Below, piece by piece: positions 14,963 through 24,553 of a stretch of 64,000 nucleotides of DNA. The notes under the pieces are model-generated. The model saw nothing but the letters and a program-made list of their open reading frames with translations. It was not told where the DNA came from and ran no database searches. Position numbers and translations under genes: made by a program. Numbering within the stretch: position 1 is the stretch's first letter; every line of letters starts with the position of its first letter. Source of the stretch: Nonomuraea jiangxiensis (GTDB lineage Bacteria; Actinomycetota; Actinomycetes; Streptosporangiales; Streptosporangiaceae); contig NZ_FNDJ01000005.1 of assembly GCF_900099965.1 (NCBI RefSeq), forward strand, positions 248,001 to 312,000, read 5' to 3'.

Positions 14963-16156
14963 ATGACCGAGGCGGTCCCGTTGCCCACCCCACTGCCCAC
15001 CCTGCGCCCCACCCCGTTCGATCCGCCCGCCGAGCTGGCCGGACTGCGCGCGAGCCGGCCCATCGCCCCGCTGGCCTACCCCGACGGCCACCGGGGCTGG
15101 CTGGTGACCAGCCATGCCCTGGCGCGGGAGGTGCTGGCCGACCGGCGGTTCAGCGCCCGGTCCGAGCTCCACCACATGCCGGCCGGGCAGCCGCGGCCGG
15201 CCCAGCCCGCGCCGCCCGGGATCTTCCTGTCGATGGACCCGCCCGCGCACACCCGCTACCGCCACCTGCTCACCGGGGAGTTCACCGTGCGCCGGATGCG
15301 GCTGCTCGGCGACCGCATCGAAGAGATCACCGGCGCCTACCTGGACGCCATGGAGCGGCAGGGACCGCCCGTGGACCTGGTGGAGTCGTTCACGGCGCCG
15401 ATCCCGGCCCTGGTGATCTGCGAGCTGCTCGGCGTGCCCGGCGACGACCGCGAGCGCTTCCTGGCCGAGGCCGACGTGCTCATGCGGCCGGGCAACTCGC
15501 CCGAGGAGGTGATGGCCGCCTTCCTGGGCATGCAGGAGCACATGAAGGAGCTGGCCCGGGCCAAGCGGGCCGAGCCCACCGACGACCTGCTGAGCGGCCT
15601 GACCAGGAGCGACCTGACCGAGGAGGAGCTGGCCAACATCGGGTTCATGCTGCTGGGCGCCGGGCTCGACACCACGGCCAACCAGCTGGCGCTGGGCACG
15701 TTCGCGCTGCTGACCCACCCGGAGCAGCTCGCCGTGGTGCGCGCCGAGCCGGAGCGGATCGAGCGGGTGGTGGAGGAGCTGCTGCGCTTCCTCGGCATCA
15801 TCCCCTTCCTCGTACGGACCGCGCTGGAGGACGTCGAGGTGGGCGGCGAGCTGGTCGAGGCCGGGCAGACGGTCACCGTCTCGCTCCCTGCCGCCAACCG
15901 CGACCCCGGCCGCTTCCCCGACCCCGACACCCTCGACGTACTCCGGGAGGGCGGCGGCCACCTGGGCTTCGGCCACGGCGTGCACCAGTGCCTCGGGCAG
16001 CAGCTCGCCCGGGTGGAGATGCGGGCGGCCTTTCCCGCGCTGTTCGCCAGGTTCCCTTCGCTGCGGCTGGCGGTCGAGCCCGGCGAGGTGCCGCTGCGCA
16101 CCGACATGCCCATCTACGGCGTGCACCGCCTGCCCGTCACCTGGGACACGCCGTAG
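14963..16156 (+). CDS. Cytochrome P450
   Basis: A 397-aa bacterial P450: I-helix GAGLDTTANQ, K-helix EELLRF (ExxR), and the haem-thiolate loop FGHGVHQCLGQQLAR. Soluble, no membrane anchor. ATG 14963 follows AGGAGA at 6-7 nt. It is of the class that needs separate ferredoxin and reductase; none is adjacent. It forms a unit with the TetR gene 64 nt downstream, so a xenobiotic- or metabolite-induced oxidation is a reasonable guess. The substrate is not readable from sequence. Confidence 0.93.
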   Translation: MTEAVPLPTPLPTLRPTPFDPPAELAGLRASRPIAPLAYPDGHRGWLVTSHALAREVLADRRFSARSELHHMPAGQPRPAQPAPPGIFLSMDPPAHTRYRHLLTGEFTVRRMRLLGDRIEEITGAYLDAMERQGPPVDLVESFTAPIPALVICELLGVPGDDRERFLAEADVLMRPGNSPEEVMAAFLGMQEHMKELARAKRAEPTDDLLSGLTRSDLTEEELANIGFMLLGAGLDTTANQLALGTFALLTHPEQLAVVRAEPERIERVVEELLRFLGIIPFLVRTALEDVEVGGELVEAGQTVTVSLPAANRDPGRFPDPDTLDVLREGGGHLGFGHGVHQCLGQQLARVEMRAAFPALFARFPSLRLAVEPGEVPLRTDMPIYGVHRLPVTWDTP

Positions 16157-16220
16157 ACCGGCCGCGGATCAATAGACTCCTGCGGGACGGCCCGCACGAC
16201 CCGGGGGTGACCCGACCCGC

Positions 16221-16892
16221 ATGAACACGACCGGCCCTGTGCCCGCCTCGTCGGGGCCCGCCTCGTCCGGACCCGCCTCCGCTGCGTCCGCCTCCGCTGC
16301 GTCCGCCTCCGCTGGGCCCGCGTCCCGCCCGGCCGGGCGGCCGCGTAGTCAGGAGGCGGACCTCGCCATCCTGACCGCCGCTCTCGACCTGCTCATCGAG
16401 GTGGGCGCCGCGCAGACCAGCATCGAGCAGGTCGCCAGGCGGGCGGGCGTGACCAGGGCGACGGTCTACCGCAGGTTCGCCGGGAAGACCGAGCTGCTGG
16501 TGCGGGCCCTGGAGTGGGCCAACCACGACCGCGACCCCGCCCTCACCGGCTGGCGCGACGTAGATCACCTGATCGGAGACATGTCGGCCTACCTGGCGGT
16601 GCCGCGCAACCGCCGGCTGCTGCGCCGGATCTACGGCTCCGTCGACGACTATCCCGAGCTGATCGGGGCTTACCGGACCGTCAGCGGCGGGCGGCGCGCG
16701 GCGCTGGTGCGCGAGACGCTGTGCCGGGCGCGCGATCTCAGGCGGCTGCCGCCGGAGGCCGACGTGGACGTGGCCCAGGAGATCCTGACCGCCGCCGTGC
16801 TCGCCCACGTGGGCACCCGTCCCGACGACGCGGACGCCGGCGAGATCAGAGCGTATTTCCTGCGCATTCTGACACAGGTCGGTTACCGGTAA
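16221..16892 (+). CDS. TetR-family regulator with low-complexity N-terminal extension
   Basis: A 223-aa protein. The first 38 residues are an Ala/Ser/Pro/Gly stretch built from short DNA repeats (GCCTCCGCTGCGTCC units); the DNA-binding domain begins at GRPRSQEADLAIL with the HTH IEQVARRAGVTRATVYRRFAGKTEL. The extension may be real or the start may lie later, but no better RBS was seen. It probably represses the upstream P450 gene through the palindrome at 14912-14930. Confidence 0.88.
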   Translation: MNTTGPVPASSGPASSGPASAASASAASASAGPASRPAGRPRSQEADLAILTAALDLLIEVGAAQTSIEQVARRAGVTRATVYRRFAGKTELLVRALEWANHDRDPALTGWRDVDHLIGDMSAYLAVPRNRRLLRRIYGSVDDYPELIGAYRTVSGGRRAALVRETLCRARDLRRLPPEADVDVAQEILTAAVLAHVGTRPDDADAGEIRAYFLRILTQVGYR

Positions 16893-16997
16893 AAGTCGGC
16901 ATTTAGGCTGACCAGATTACATTTCCGACGGCTACGTAACGTTTCGCGTCACCTCTTGCTTTACTCACAAGATCTCTTCACTCTTCTCGACAGAGGC

Positions 16998-17016
16998 GTA
17001 AAGATCACCTCTTTAC
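16998..17016 (+). promoter_or_regulatory. Inverted repeat in the 5' region of the secreted protease gene
   Basis: GTAAAG-N7-CTTTAC (perfect 6-bp arms), overlapped by AGAGG/CCTCT arms, lies 20 bp before the GTG start at 17036 and just before AAGGAG. The 16893-17035 gap is AT-richer than its neighbours and presumably holds the promoter. The repeat could be an operator or an mRNA hairpin affecting the RBS. Confidence 0.35.
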
Positions 17017-17035
17017 ATGTCGTCAAGGAGAGTAC

Positions 17036-20000
17036 GTGCCGAACACCCCTCACTGGCGCGCGATTCTGGCCGGAATCGTGGCTTTAGCCGGCCTGCTGGT
17101 CCCGCAGGCCGCGTACGCGGAGCCAGATCCCGGCAAGATCGACGCGACCGTCCAGTCGCAGCTCACGCAGAGCGACAAGGCCACCTTCTGGGTCCGGATG
17201 AAGGGCCAGGCCGACCTGAGCGGCGCCCGCCGGGCCGTCACCAAGGACGCGAAGGCCGAGCAGGTCTTCGAGGCCAAGACCGAGCGAGCCGACAATTCCC
17301 AGCAGGACCTGCGTGCGCTGCTCGACGCGCGCAAGGCGGACTACACCCCGTTCTGGATCGTCAACGCGGTCCAGGTGACCGCCGACGAAAAGCTGGCGGG
17401 CGAGATCGCCAAGCTGCCCGACGTGGAGCGGATCGAGCCGGTCCGCACCGTCTCGCTGCCCAAGCCCGTGCCGGGGCGGGCCGAGCCCCGGGTTCGCGTC
17501 AAGGACGAAGCGGTCGAATGGAACATCGACCGCGTGGGCGCCCCGCGCGTGTGGGACGAGCTGGGCAACCGCGGCGAGGGCATCGTGATCGGGCACATCG
17601 ACAGCGGCGCCCAGTTCGACCATCCCGACCTGGTCATGAACTACCGGGGCCGGAACCAGGACGGCTCGTTCACCCACGACTACAACTGGTTCGACCCGGC
17701 CGGCGTCTGCCCGTCGCCCGCGCCGTGTGACAACAACGGGCACGGCACGCACACCATGGGCACGATGGCCGGCGCGAACGGCATCGGCGTCGCCCCGGGC
17801 GTCCGGTGGATCGCCGCCAAGGGCTGCGAGCTCAACACCTGCACCGACGCCTCCCTGCTGGCGTCCGGCCAGTGGATGCTCGCGCCCACCGACCTGAACG
17901 GCCACAACCCGCGGCCCGACCTGGCGCCGGACATCGTCAACAACTCGTGGGGCGGCGCCGGGTTCGACCCGTGGTACAAGCAGATCGTCGAGGCGTGGGT
18001 CGCGGCCGGGATCTTCCCGGCATTCGCCAACGGCAACGAGGGCCCGTCCTGCCGCACCAGCGGCTCCCCCGGCCAGTACGTGGTCAGCTACAGCGCCGGC
18101 GGCTTCGACGTCAACAACGTGCTCTACAACCGCTCCAGCAAGGGCGAGGGCGAGAACGGCGAGATCAAGCCGAACATCGCCGCCCCCGCCGTCAACGTGC
18201 GGTCCTCCGTCCCCACCAACTCCTACGACAGCTACACCGGCACGTCGATGGCCTCGCCGCACGTGGCAGCCACGGTCGCGCTGATCTGGTCGGGCTCGCC
18301 CGGCTTGCAGAACGACGTGGAGGCCACCCGGCCGCTGCTGGACAGCACCGCCATCGACGTCAACGACACGAGCTGCGGCGGCACCGCGGCCGACAACAAC
18401 ATCTGGGGCGAGGGCAGGCTCGACACCTACGCCGCCGTCCAGGCGGCCCCCCACGAGGGCCTGGGCGACCTGGCCGGCACGGTCACCGCGGACGGCGCGC
18501 CGCTGGCCGGGGCCACGGTCACGGTGTCGGGCCCGCTGAGCCGCACCGTGACGACCGGCGCGGACGGCACGTACGCAGTCCCGCGCCTGCTGCCCGGCGA
18601 GTACCAGGTCACCGCCGGGAAGTTCGGCTACGGCGACGCCACCGCGACCGCCACGATCACCGCCGAGCAGTCCACGACCTCCGACCTGACCATGACCAGG
18701 CAGCCGACCGGCGTGGTCACGGGCACGGTCAGCACGGCCGGCACGCCTGAGCCCGGCGCGACGGTCGAGGCGGTCGGCACGCCGGAGCGGGCGGTCACCG
18801 ACGCCGCCGGCCGCTACAGCCTGACGCTGCCGAACGGCTCCTACGACCTGCGGGTGACGCCCTCCTCGCGCTGCTCCAGCGGCGCCACGGCGGACGTCAC
18901 GGTCGCCGGTGACGTGACCAAGGACATCGAACTGCCGCTGCGCGGCGACAACTTCGGCTACACCTGCCGCAGCGGCACGCAGGCGTACGTGGCCGGCACC
19001 CAGAAGCTGGCCCTGACCGGCGACGACGAGGCCCAGCAGGTGACGCTGCCGTTCCCGATCCCGTTCTACGGCACGGGGCTCAGCCGGGCGTGGATCGCCA
19101 CCAACGGCTTCGTCTCCTTCGCCAACGACCGGGTCGTCACCGCCAGCAACGGCCGGCTCCCGACCACCGGCACCCCCAACAACGCGGTCTACCCGTACTG
19201 GGACGACCTGATCGTGGACGCCCAGGCCGGGATCTACACCGGGGTTACGGGCACCGCGCCGCACCGCACGTACGTCGTCGAGTGGCGGAACGTCCTGTTC
19301 TACAACACCACCGACCAGCGGGTGTCGTTCGCGGCGCTGCTGGGCGAGGACGGTTCGGTCAGCTTCCGGTACAAGGACATCGAGACCGAGCGCGACCGGG
19401 GCACCAGCGCCACGATCGGCGTCGAGAACGCGGCCGGCAACGACGCGCTGCTCTACTCCTACGAGGAGGCGGTGCTGTCCACCGGGCAGAGCCTGGCGTT
19501 CACGGCCAGCCGGCACGGCCTGGTGACCGGCGTGGTCAGCGACGCCAACGACGGCCGGCCGCTGGCCGGGGCGACGGTGAAGGTGGGCGACGTGGCCACG
19601 TTCACCACCGGCACGGACGGCACGTTCTACGGACAGTTGCTGGCGGGCGACTACGACGTCGAGGTGTCCAAGGAGCACTACGGCACGTTCAGCCAGGCCG
19701 TCACGGTCGCGCCCACCACGGTGACGCGCCTGGACACGGCGCTGGTCACGGGCCAGGTGAGCGCCTCGGTCGCGGAGCTGACCGTGGTGATGCCGGCCAA
19801 CGCGACCCGCACCAGGACGCTGCGGCTGACGAACCTGGGCTCGCCCACGCCCTACACGGTGACCGCGGATCCGTGGTTCTCCGTGACCCCGACGTCGGGT
19901 GAACTGGCCAAGGGGCAGGGGGTGACGCTGACGGCGACGGTCTCCAGCGCCGGCGTCGCTCCCGGCACGGCGCGCGCGGGCACGCTGCTCATCAAGTCGG

Positions 20001-20539
20001 CCAGCGGCCGGCAGCCCACCATCGAGATCAAGGTGACGGTCGTGGTGCCCAAGCACCAGGTGGCCATCGACGTCGGCGCGACCAAGAACGTGACCGACGT
20101 CGCCGGTGACACCTGGACGCCGGACCGCAAGTACACGACCGGCGGGTACGGCTACGTGGCCAACCAGAACAAGACGGTGAGCACGTCGAAGACGATCCGC
20201 GGCACCGAGGACCAGACCCTGTTCAGGACGGCCAGGGAGGGCATGCTCGAATACCGGTTCGACAACGTGCCGGCCGGGACGTACACGGTCGAGCTGGACT
20301 TCGCCGACATCAAGAGCACGCAGATGGGCAAGCGCGTCTTCGACGTGCTGGTCGAGGGGCAGCTGGCCATCCCGGCGCTCGACCTGGCCCTGGAGGCGGG
20401 CACCTACACGGCCGTGAGCAGGCAGTACACGGTCAGCGTGAGTGACGGGCAGCTCAACGTGCGCTTCGCCACCCGGCAGGGCGCGACGATCGTGAACGCG
20501 GTACGCATCTCGGAGCGCCCGGACCGGGCGACCCCGTAG
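17036..20539 (+). CDS. Large secreted subtilisin-like (S8) protease with C-terminal accessory domains
   Basis: An 1167-aa exported protein. Signal peptide 1-28 (cleavage after AYA), propeptide to about 150, then the S8 catalytic domain with Asp189 (GHIDSGAQ), His236 (NGHGTH), Asn303 (NNSWGG) and Ser404 (GTSMASPH). After residue 480 come two carboxypeptidase-regulatory/Cna-B-like repeats (LAGTVTADGAPLAGATVTV; VTGTVSTAGTPEPGATV), a nidogen-like stretch (FPIPFYGTGLSRAWIATNGF), a third Cna-B-like repeat, an IgG-like domain and a C-terminal malectin-like domain (VAIDVGATKNVTD, FDNVPAGTYTVELDF). It resembles bacillopeptidase-F-type enzymes. GTG 17036 follows AAGGAG. An extracellular protein-degrading enzyme with glycan- or surface-binding modules is likely. 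Confidence 0.93.
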   Translation: MPNTPHWRAILAGIVALAGLLVPQAAYAEPDPGKIDATVQSQLTQSDKATFWVRMKGQADLSGARRAVTKDAKAEQVFEAKTERADNSQQDLRALLDARKADYTPFWIVNAVQVTADEKLAGEIAKLPDVERIEPVRTVSLPKPVPGRAEPRVRVKDEAVEWNIDRVGAPRVWDELGNRGEGIVIGHIDSGAQFDHPDLVMNYRGRNQDGSFTHDYNWFDPAGVCPSPAPCDNNGHGTHTMGTMAGANGIGVAPGVRWIAAKGCELNTCTDASLLASGQWMLAPTDLNGHNPRPDLAPDIVNNSWGGAGFDPWYKQIVEAWVAAGIFPAFANGNEGPSCRTSGSPGQYVVSYSAGGFDVNNVLYNRSSKGEGENGEIKPNIAAPAVNVRSSVPTNSYDSYTGTSMASPHVAATVALIWSGSPGLQNDVEATRPLLDSTAIDVNDTSCGGTAADNNIWGEGRLDTYAAVQAAPHEGLGDLAGTVTADGAPLAGATVTVSGPLSRTVTTGADGTYAVPRLLPGEYQVTAGKFGYGDATATATITAEQSTTSDLTMTRQPTGVVTGTVSTAGTPEPGATVEAVGTPERAVTDAAGRYSLTLPNGSYDLRVTPSSRCSSGATADVTVAGDVTKDIELPLRGDNFGYTCRSGTQAYVAGTQKLALTGDDEAQQVTLPFPIPFYGTGLSRAWIATNGFVSFANDRVVTASNGRLPTTGTPNNAVYPYWDDLIVDAQAGIYTGVTGTAPHRTYVVEWRNVLFYNTTDQRVSFAALLGEDGSVSFRYKDIETERDRGTSATIGVENAAGNDALLYSYEEAVLSTGQSLAFTASRHGLVTGVVSDANDGRPLAGATVKVGDVATFTTGTDGTFYGQLLAGDYDVEVSKEHYGTFSQAVTVAPTTVTRLDTALVTGQVSASVAELTVVMPANATRTRTLRLTNLGSPTPYTVTADPWFSVTPTSGELAKGQGVTLTATVSSAGVAPGTARAGTLLIKSASGRQPTIEIKVTVVVPKHQVAIDVGATKNVTDVAGDTWTPDRKYTTGGYGYVANQNKTVSTSKTIRGTEDQTLFRTAREGMLEYRFDNVPAGTYTVELDFADIKSTQMGKRVFDVLVEGQLAIPALDLALEAGTYTAVSRQYTVSVSDGQLNVRFATRQGATIVNAVRISERPDRATP

Positions 20540-20546
20540 TGACCGG

Positions 20547-20574
20547 TGCCCGCCCCGCCGCTGCGGGGCGGGCA
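20547..20574 (+). terminator. Terminator hairpin after the protease gene
   Basis: A 12-bp perfect stem TGCCCGCCCCGC / GCGGGGCGGGCA with a 4-nt loop, 8 bp past the stop. No U-tract, the usual actinomycete form. The remaining bases to 20722 hold a stretch with coding-like composition (20580-20650) but no start or recognisable product. Confidence 0.65.
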
Positions 20575-20722
20575 TCCCGACGCGGGGCACGCTGACCGGC
20601 GCCACAGCCCAGTTCCCCGTGAACGGCCAGGTGAGCGACATCGCCGTCCGGGCTCGGCCGATGGCTTTTTGGGGTGCCCCCGGGCTACCGCTCACCGGGA
20701 GCCGTATGTTACTGGTAAGTAC

Positions 20723-22324
20723 ATGAGACGTGTGCGGCTCCAGCGTGATATTCCCGTGCCCATGCCCGATGGCGTGACGCTGCTGGCCGACCATTACGCT
20801 CCGGCCGGCGGAGGGCGGGCCCCGGTCATCCTCATGCGCTCCCCGTACGGCCGGCGCGGCCTGCTCGGCTGGGTTCACGGCCGTACCTTCGCCCGGCAGG
20901 GCTTCCATGTGCTGATCCAGAGCTGCCGTGGCAGCTTCGGCTCGGGCGGGCTGCTCGATCCGCTCGGCGACGAGCACGACGACGGCCTGGCCACCATCGC
21001 CTGGATGCGCGACCAGCCCTGGTACGGCGGCTCGTTCGCGATGTTCGGCCCCTCCTACCTCGGCTACACGCAGTGGGCCGTCGCGCCCTACGCCGGGCCG
21101 GAGCTGAGGGCCATGGCCACGCAGGTCACCGCCTCGCAGTTCAGGGACGCGGCCTACGTGGGCGGCGCGTTCGCACTGGAGTCGGCGCTGAGCTGGACCA
21201 CGCTCACCGACGTCATGTCCCGCCGCTTCGTCGGCGGGACCGCGGCGTTCACCGCGCCCCGGCTCACCCGCAAGGCGGTCCTGTCCGGCCGCCCGGTGGC
21301 CGAGCTGGACCTGGTCTCGGCGGGACACCCGCTGCCCTTCTTTCAGGACCTGCTCACCCACCACACCGACCCGGCCGTTCCTTACTGGGACAAGCGCGAC
21401 TTCTCGCCGATGGTGGGCGAGGTGGACGCCGCGGTGACCATGCTGGGCGGCTGGTACGACGTGTTCCTGCCGTGGCAGCTCAAGGACTACGCGGCGCAGC
21501 GGGCGGCGGGGCGGCGGCCGTACCTGACGATCGGGCCCTGGTACCACGTGGACACCCGGCACGGGCGGCCGGCGCTGGCCGAGGCGATCGCCTGGTTCCG
21601 CGCCCACCTGCTGGGCGACTACTCCCGGCTACGGCCGGATCCCGTTCGGCTGTACGTGACAGGTGGTGGGAAGTGGCGCGACTACCCCGACTGGCCGGTG
21701 CCGGGCATGCGGCGGCAGCGCTGGCACCTGCAGCACGGGTTCGGGCTCGGGCCGGAGGCGCCGCGGGAGGCCGGGCCGGACCGCTTCCGCTACCACCCCG
21801 ACCATCCGACGCCGGTGCTCGGCGGTCCCGTGCTGCTCGGCGACTCCCGGCCGCGCGACCAGCGGCGCCTGGAGCAGCGCCGCGACGTGCTGGTCTACAG
21901 CTCGGCCACGCTGGAGTCGGACGTGGAGATGATCGGCCCGGTACACGCCGAGCTGTTCGTGCGTTCCAGCACCCCGTACGTGGACGTGGTGGTCCGGGTG
22001 TGCGACGTGCACCCGAACGGGCGGTCGTACAACGTGTGCGAGGGCGTGCGGCGGCTGCGTCCCGGTGACGAGGGCAACGGGTTCATGGGGGACGACGTGC
22101 GCCGGGTCGGGGTGGATCTGTGGCCGATCGCGCACCGGTTCCGGCGCGACCACCGGATCAGGGTGCACGTGGCGGCCGGGGCGTACCCGACGATCGCCCG
22201 TAACCACGGCACCGGTGACCCGCTGGGCGCGGCCGGCGCGATGGTGCCCGCCGACGTCGAGGTCTTCCACTCCCCCGACCTGCCCTCCGCCGTGGTGCTG
22301 CCGCTGTGCGCGCCTCGCGGCTGA
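20723..22324 (+). CDS. CocE/NonD-family (peptidase S15-like) hydrolase
   Basis: A 533-aa alpha/beta hydrolase with the nucleophile elbow FGPSYLGYTQW, acid in LGGWYDVF and catalytic His in IGPWYHVD, followed by the C-terminal jelly-roll typical of CocE/X-Pro dipeptidyl-peptidases (YSSATLESDVEMIGPVHAE). Cytoplasmic; probable esterase/acylase or X-Pro peptidase. ATG 20723 is used because similarity starts there; TACTGG lies 7 nt before it, so it may be leaderless. The last 19 nt overlap the start of the WYL regulator gene. Confidence 0.88.
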   Translation: MRRVRLQRDIPVPMPDGVTLLADHYAPAGGGRAPVILMRSPYGRRGLLGWVHGRTFARQGFHVLIQSCRGSFGSGGLLDPLGDEHDDGLATIAWMRDQPWYGGSFAMFGPSYLGYTQWAVAPYAGPELRAMATQVTASQFRDAAYVGGAFALESALSWTTLTDVMSRRFVGGTAAFTAPRLTRKAVLSGRPVAELDLVSAGHPLPFFQDLLTHHTDPAVPYWDKRDFSPMVGEVDAAVTMLGGWYDVFLPWQLKDYAAQRAAGRRPYLTIGPWYHVDTRHGRPALAEAIAWFRAHLLGDYSRLRPDPVRLYVTGGGKWRDYPDWPVPGMRRQRWHLQHGFGLGPEAPREAGPDRFRYHPDHPTPVLGGPVLLGDSRPRDQRRLEQRRDVLVYSSATLESDVEMIGPVHAELFVRSSTPYVDVVVRVCDVHPNGRSYNVCEGVRRLRPGDEGNGFMGDDVRRVGVDLWPIAHRFRRDHRIRVHVAAGAYPTIARNHGTGDPLGAAGAMVPADVEVFHSPDLPSAVVLPLCAPRG

Positions 22325-23247
22325 TGTCGCTGGTCCTGCTGCTGCAGGGCCGGGGCGGGATGACGGCGGCGGAGCTGGCCGAGGAGCTGGAGGTCTCCGA
22401 GCGCACGGTGCACCGCGACGTGCTCGCGCTGTCGGAGGCGGGCGTGCCCGTCTACGCCGACCGGGGCCGGGGCGGCGGTTACCGGCTGCTCGACGGCTAC
22501 CGCACCCGGCTGACCGGGCTCGGCCGGGCCGAGGCTGAGGCGCTGTTCTTGTCGGGGGTGCCGGCGGCGCTGCGGGAGATGGGGCTGGAGGAGGTCGCGG
22601 CCACGGCCCGGCTGAAGGCCGCCGCCGCCCTCTCCCCCGCGCTGCGGGACGCCCCCGAGGTCGCCGCGCAACGCTTCCACCTGGACGCGCCGGGCTGGTT
22701 CGTGCCCGACGATCCGCCGCCGGCCGCGCTGGCGCCGCTGGCCAGGGCCGTCTGGAACGACCAGCGCGTCTCGGCGCTCTACCGCGACAGGCGGCGCACG
22801 CTGGAGCCGTACGGGCTGGTGCTCAAGGCGGGCGCCTGGTATCTGGCGGCCCGGCTCGGCACCCGGTTCCTGATCTTCCGGGTGCACCGGTTCGGCGAGA
22901 TCTCCGTCCTGCCCGAGTCGTTCGACCGCGACCCGGGCTTCGACCTGGCCGCGTTCTGGGCCGGGCAGTCGGCGGAGTTCTCGCGCTCGCTGCTCCGTGA
23001 CGTGGTCACGTTGCGGCTCAGCGAGCGCGGGCTGCAGATGTTGCGGCACGTCGCCGACCCGGCGGCCCTCGACGACGCGCTGGCCTCGGCGCGACCGGAC
23101 GGCACCGTACGGCTGGCGGTCGAGTCGCTGGAGGTGGCCTACTCGCAGGTGCTGCGGTTCGGACCGGAGGCCGAGGTGCTCGACCCGCCGGAACTGCGGG
23201 CGATGGTCGCCGAGGCCGCCGCCCGCATGTCCGCTCTCTACGAGTGA
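22306..23247 (+). CDS. WYL-domain HTH transcriptional regulator (YafY type)
   Basis: A 313-aa protein with an N-terminal HTH_11 domain (MTAAELAEELEVSERTVHRDVLALSEAGVPVYADRGRGGGYRL) and a WYL domain (LEPYGLVLKAGAWYLAARLG) plus WCX-like end. The GTG at 22306 overlaps the hydrolase gene by 19 nt, so the two are co-translated. Family members are ligand-sensing regulators; the target here is probably its own operon. Confidence 0.9.
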   Translation: MRASRLMSLVLLLQGRGGMTAAELAEELEVSERTVHRDVLALSEAGVPVYADRGRGGGYRLLDGYRTRLTGLGRAEAEALFLSGVPAALREMGLEEVAATARLKAAAALSPALRDAPEVAAQRFHLDAPGWFVPDDPPPAALAPLARAVWNDQRVSALYRDRRRTLEPYGLVLKAGAWYLAARLGTRFLIFRVHRFGEISVLPESFDRDPGFDLAAFWAGQSAEFSRSLLRDVVTLRLSERGLQMLRHVADPAALDDALASARPDGTVRLAVESLEVAYSQVLRFGPEAEVLDPPELRAMVAEAAARMSALYE

Positions 23248-23276
23248 CCACCGATGGTCACCCGTTCCATGGCCGA

Positions 23277-24179
23277 CTACCGGTAGGCCTCCGGGCCGGC
23301 GTCCCCGCCTGCCTCCAGGACCTCGCGGATGAAGCGCCACACCTGCGGACGGCTGCCGTCCACGTCCGTGAGCCCGTACGCCTCGGCCACGTCACCGCTC
23401 TCCACCGACCGGCCCGACCAGCGCTGCCTGTCCGGGTCGGCGGCGATGGCGGCCACCCCGCGGCCGATGTAGGCGGGGGTCTCGGAGACCATCCAGGCCC
23501 TGCCGTGCTCGGGGCTCATCTTGGCCTCCTTCCAGTTGTCCTCGGTGACCCCGAAGTTCTCCAGCATGGCCTCCGAGCGCAGGAAACCGGGGGTGATCGC
23601 CAGTCCCGTGCCGCCGTACGGGCGCAGCTCGTTCGACCAGGCGAAGCCCAGCCGGTTCACCGCCATCTTGGCCAGGTCGTAGTAGACGTTCTCGCGGTAG
23701 TGGGTCTCGTTGTAGGCCCAGGTGCCGTCGGTGACCTCCACGACCAGCCCGCCCTCGTGCTCGATGAGCAGCGGCAGCAGGTGGTGGCTGGTGATGATGT
23801 GGGTGTCGATGGCCAGCCTGAGCAGCCTGAAGCCCTTGTCCATGTCGTGTTTCCAGACCGGGGTGTCCCACTCCCACAGGTGTTCGCCGCCCCAGATGTC
23901 GTTCACCAGCACGTCGAGCCGGCCCTGCTCGCTCCTGACGCGCCGGGCCAGCGCCTCGACCTGGCCGGAGTCGAGGTGGTCGGTCGGGACGGCGATGCCC
24001 GTGCCCCCGGCCGCCGTCACCAGCTCGGCCGTCTCCTCGATGGTCTCCGGCCGGTTCATCTCGGAGCGCCGCTCGCGGGTGCTCCTGCCGGTGCAGTAGA
24101 CCGTCGCGCCGGCCGCTCCCAGTGCGACCGCTATGCCCCGTCCCGTTCCGCGGGTCGCGCCCGCCACCAAAGCAATCAT
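23277..24179 (-). CDS. Short-chain dehydrogenase/reductase
   Basis: A 300-aa SDR with the cofactor motif AGATRGTGRGIA and active-site YDLAK. The catalytic Ser position reads VTDGT, so Thr may replace Ser, and the usual NNAG is VNDIWGG, placing it in the atypical long SDR group (DHRS1-like). ATG 24179 is preferred; a GTG ten codons upstream has no RBS space. Substrate unknown; convergent with the WYL regulator. Confidence 0.87.
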   Translation of the reverse strand: MIALVAGATRGTGRGIAVALGAAGATVYCTGRSTRERRSEMNRPETIEETAELVTAAGGTGIAVPTDHLDSGQVEALARRVRSEQGRLDVLVNDIWGGEHLWEWDTPVWKHDMDKGFRLLRLAIDTHIITSHHLLPLLIEHEGGLVVEVTDGTWAYNETHYRENVYYDLAKMAVNRLGFAWSNELRPYGGTGLAITPGFLRSEAMLENFGVTEDNWKEAKMSPEHGRAWMVSETPAYIGRGVAAIAADPDRQRWSGRSVESGDVAEAYGLTDVDGSRPQVWRFIREVLEAGGDAGPEAYR

Positions 24180-24553
24180 GCGACCGATCGTCTCCCGAAA
24201 AGAGGACACCTCATGTCATGTTTTTTTCAAGCTGTACGGAGGATGGCACCCGCCGGACCGCGGCGAGACACGGCGAACCCGGGCGCGCCGGGTGACCGCT
24301 CGGCGCGTGTTACCGACCATTCGGCGATCGGCAATCACGATCGCGGCGTTCCCGTGATTAAAGTGCCAGCGTCGGGGGCCTTCTGACCTCGGCCGGAAGC
24401 GTCTCGGATGCCGGGCAGGCGTCCCAACATTTAGGCCAAACCGTAATATGTTGGACGTTGGGTTTAATATCTCGGGAAAGCTAATCTCCCTCCATTGACT
24501 AGCTGTCAGGGACCGGTCGAATTCCGGCTCCTGATCCATTCATCGGAGGGTCG
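24180..24553 (+). promoter_or_regulatory. 374-nt non-coding region upstream of the symporter operon
   Basis: No gene is seen. The 24420-24520 part is AT-rich for this genome and holds the inverted repeat listed next; GGAGGG (24545-24550) before 24554 is the RBS of the DUF3311 gene. The promoter of the divergent SDR gene should lie near 24200. Confidence 0.45.
24424..24454. promoter_or_regulatory. Inverted repeat CCAACAT-N17-ATGTTGG, candidate operator
   Basis: Perfect 7-bp arms at 24424-24430 and 24448-24454, extended by GTC/GAC outside with one unpaired C, 100 bp upstream of the monocarboxylate symporter operon. No regulator gene is adjacent, so the binder would be encoded elsewhere. Confidence 0.4.

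Noticed and set aside
20580..20650. Coding-like stretch after the protease terminator
   Set aside because: No start, stop context or recognisable similarity; too short to call a pseudogene.
17084..21607. 1507-codon open frame on the minus strand opposite the protease gene
   Set aside because: Shadow frame of high-GC coding DNA: His/Arg/Gly/Val-rich composition, no domains, and it lies across the protease gene and into the next gene and their gap.
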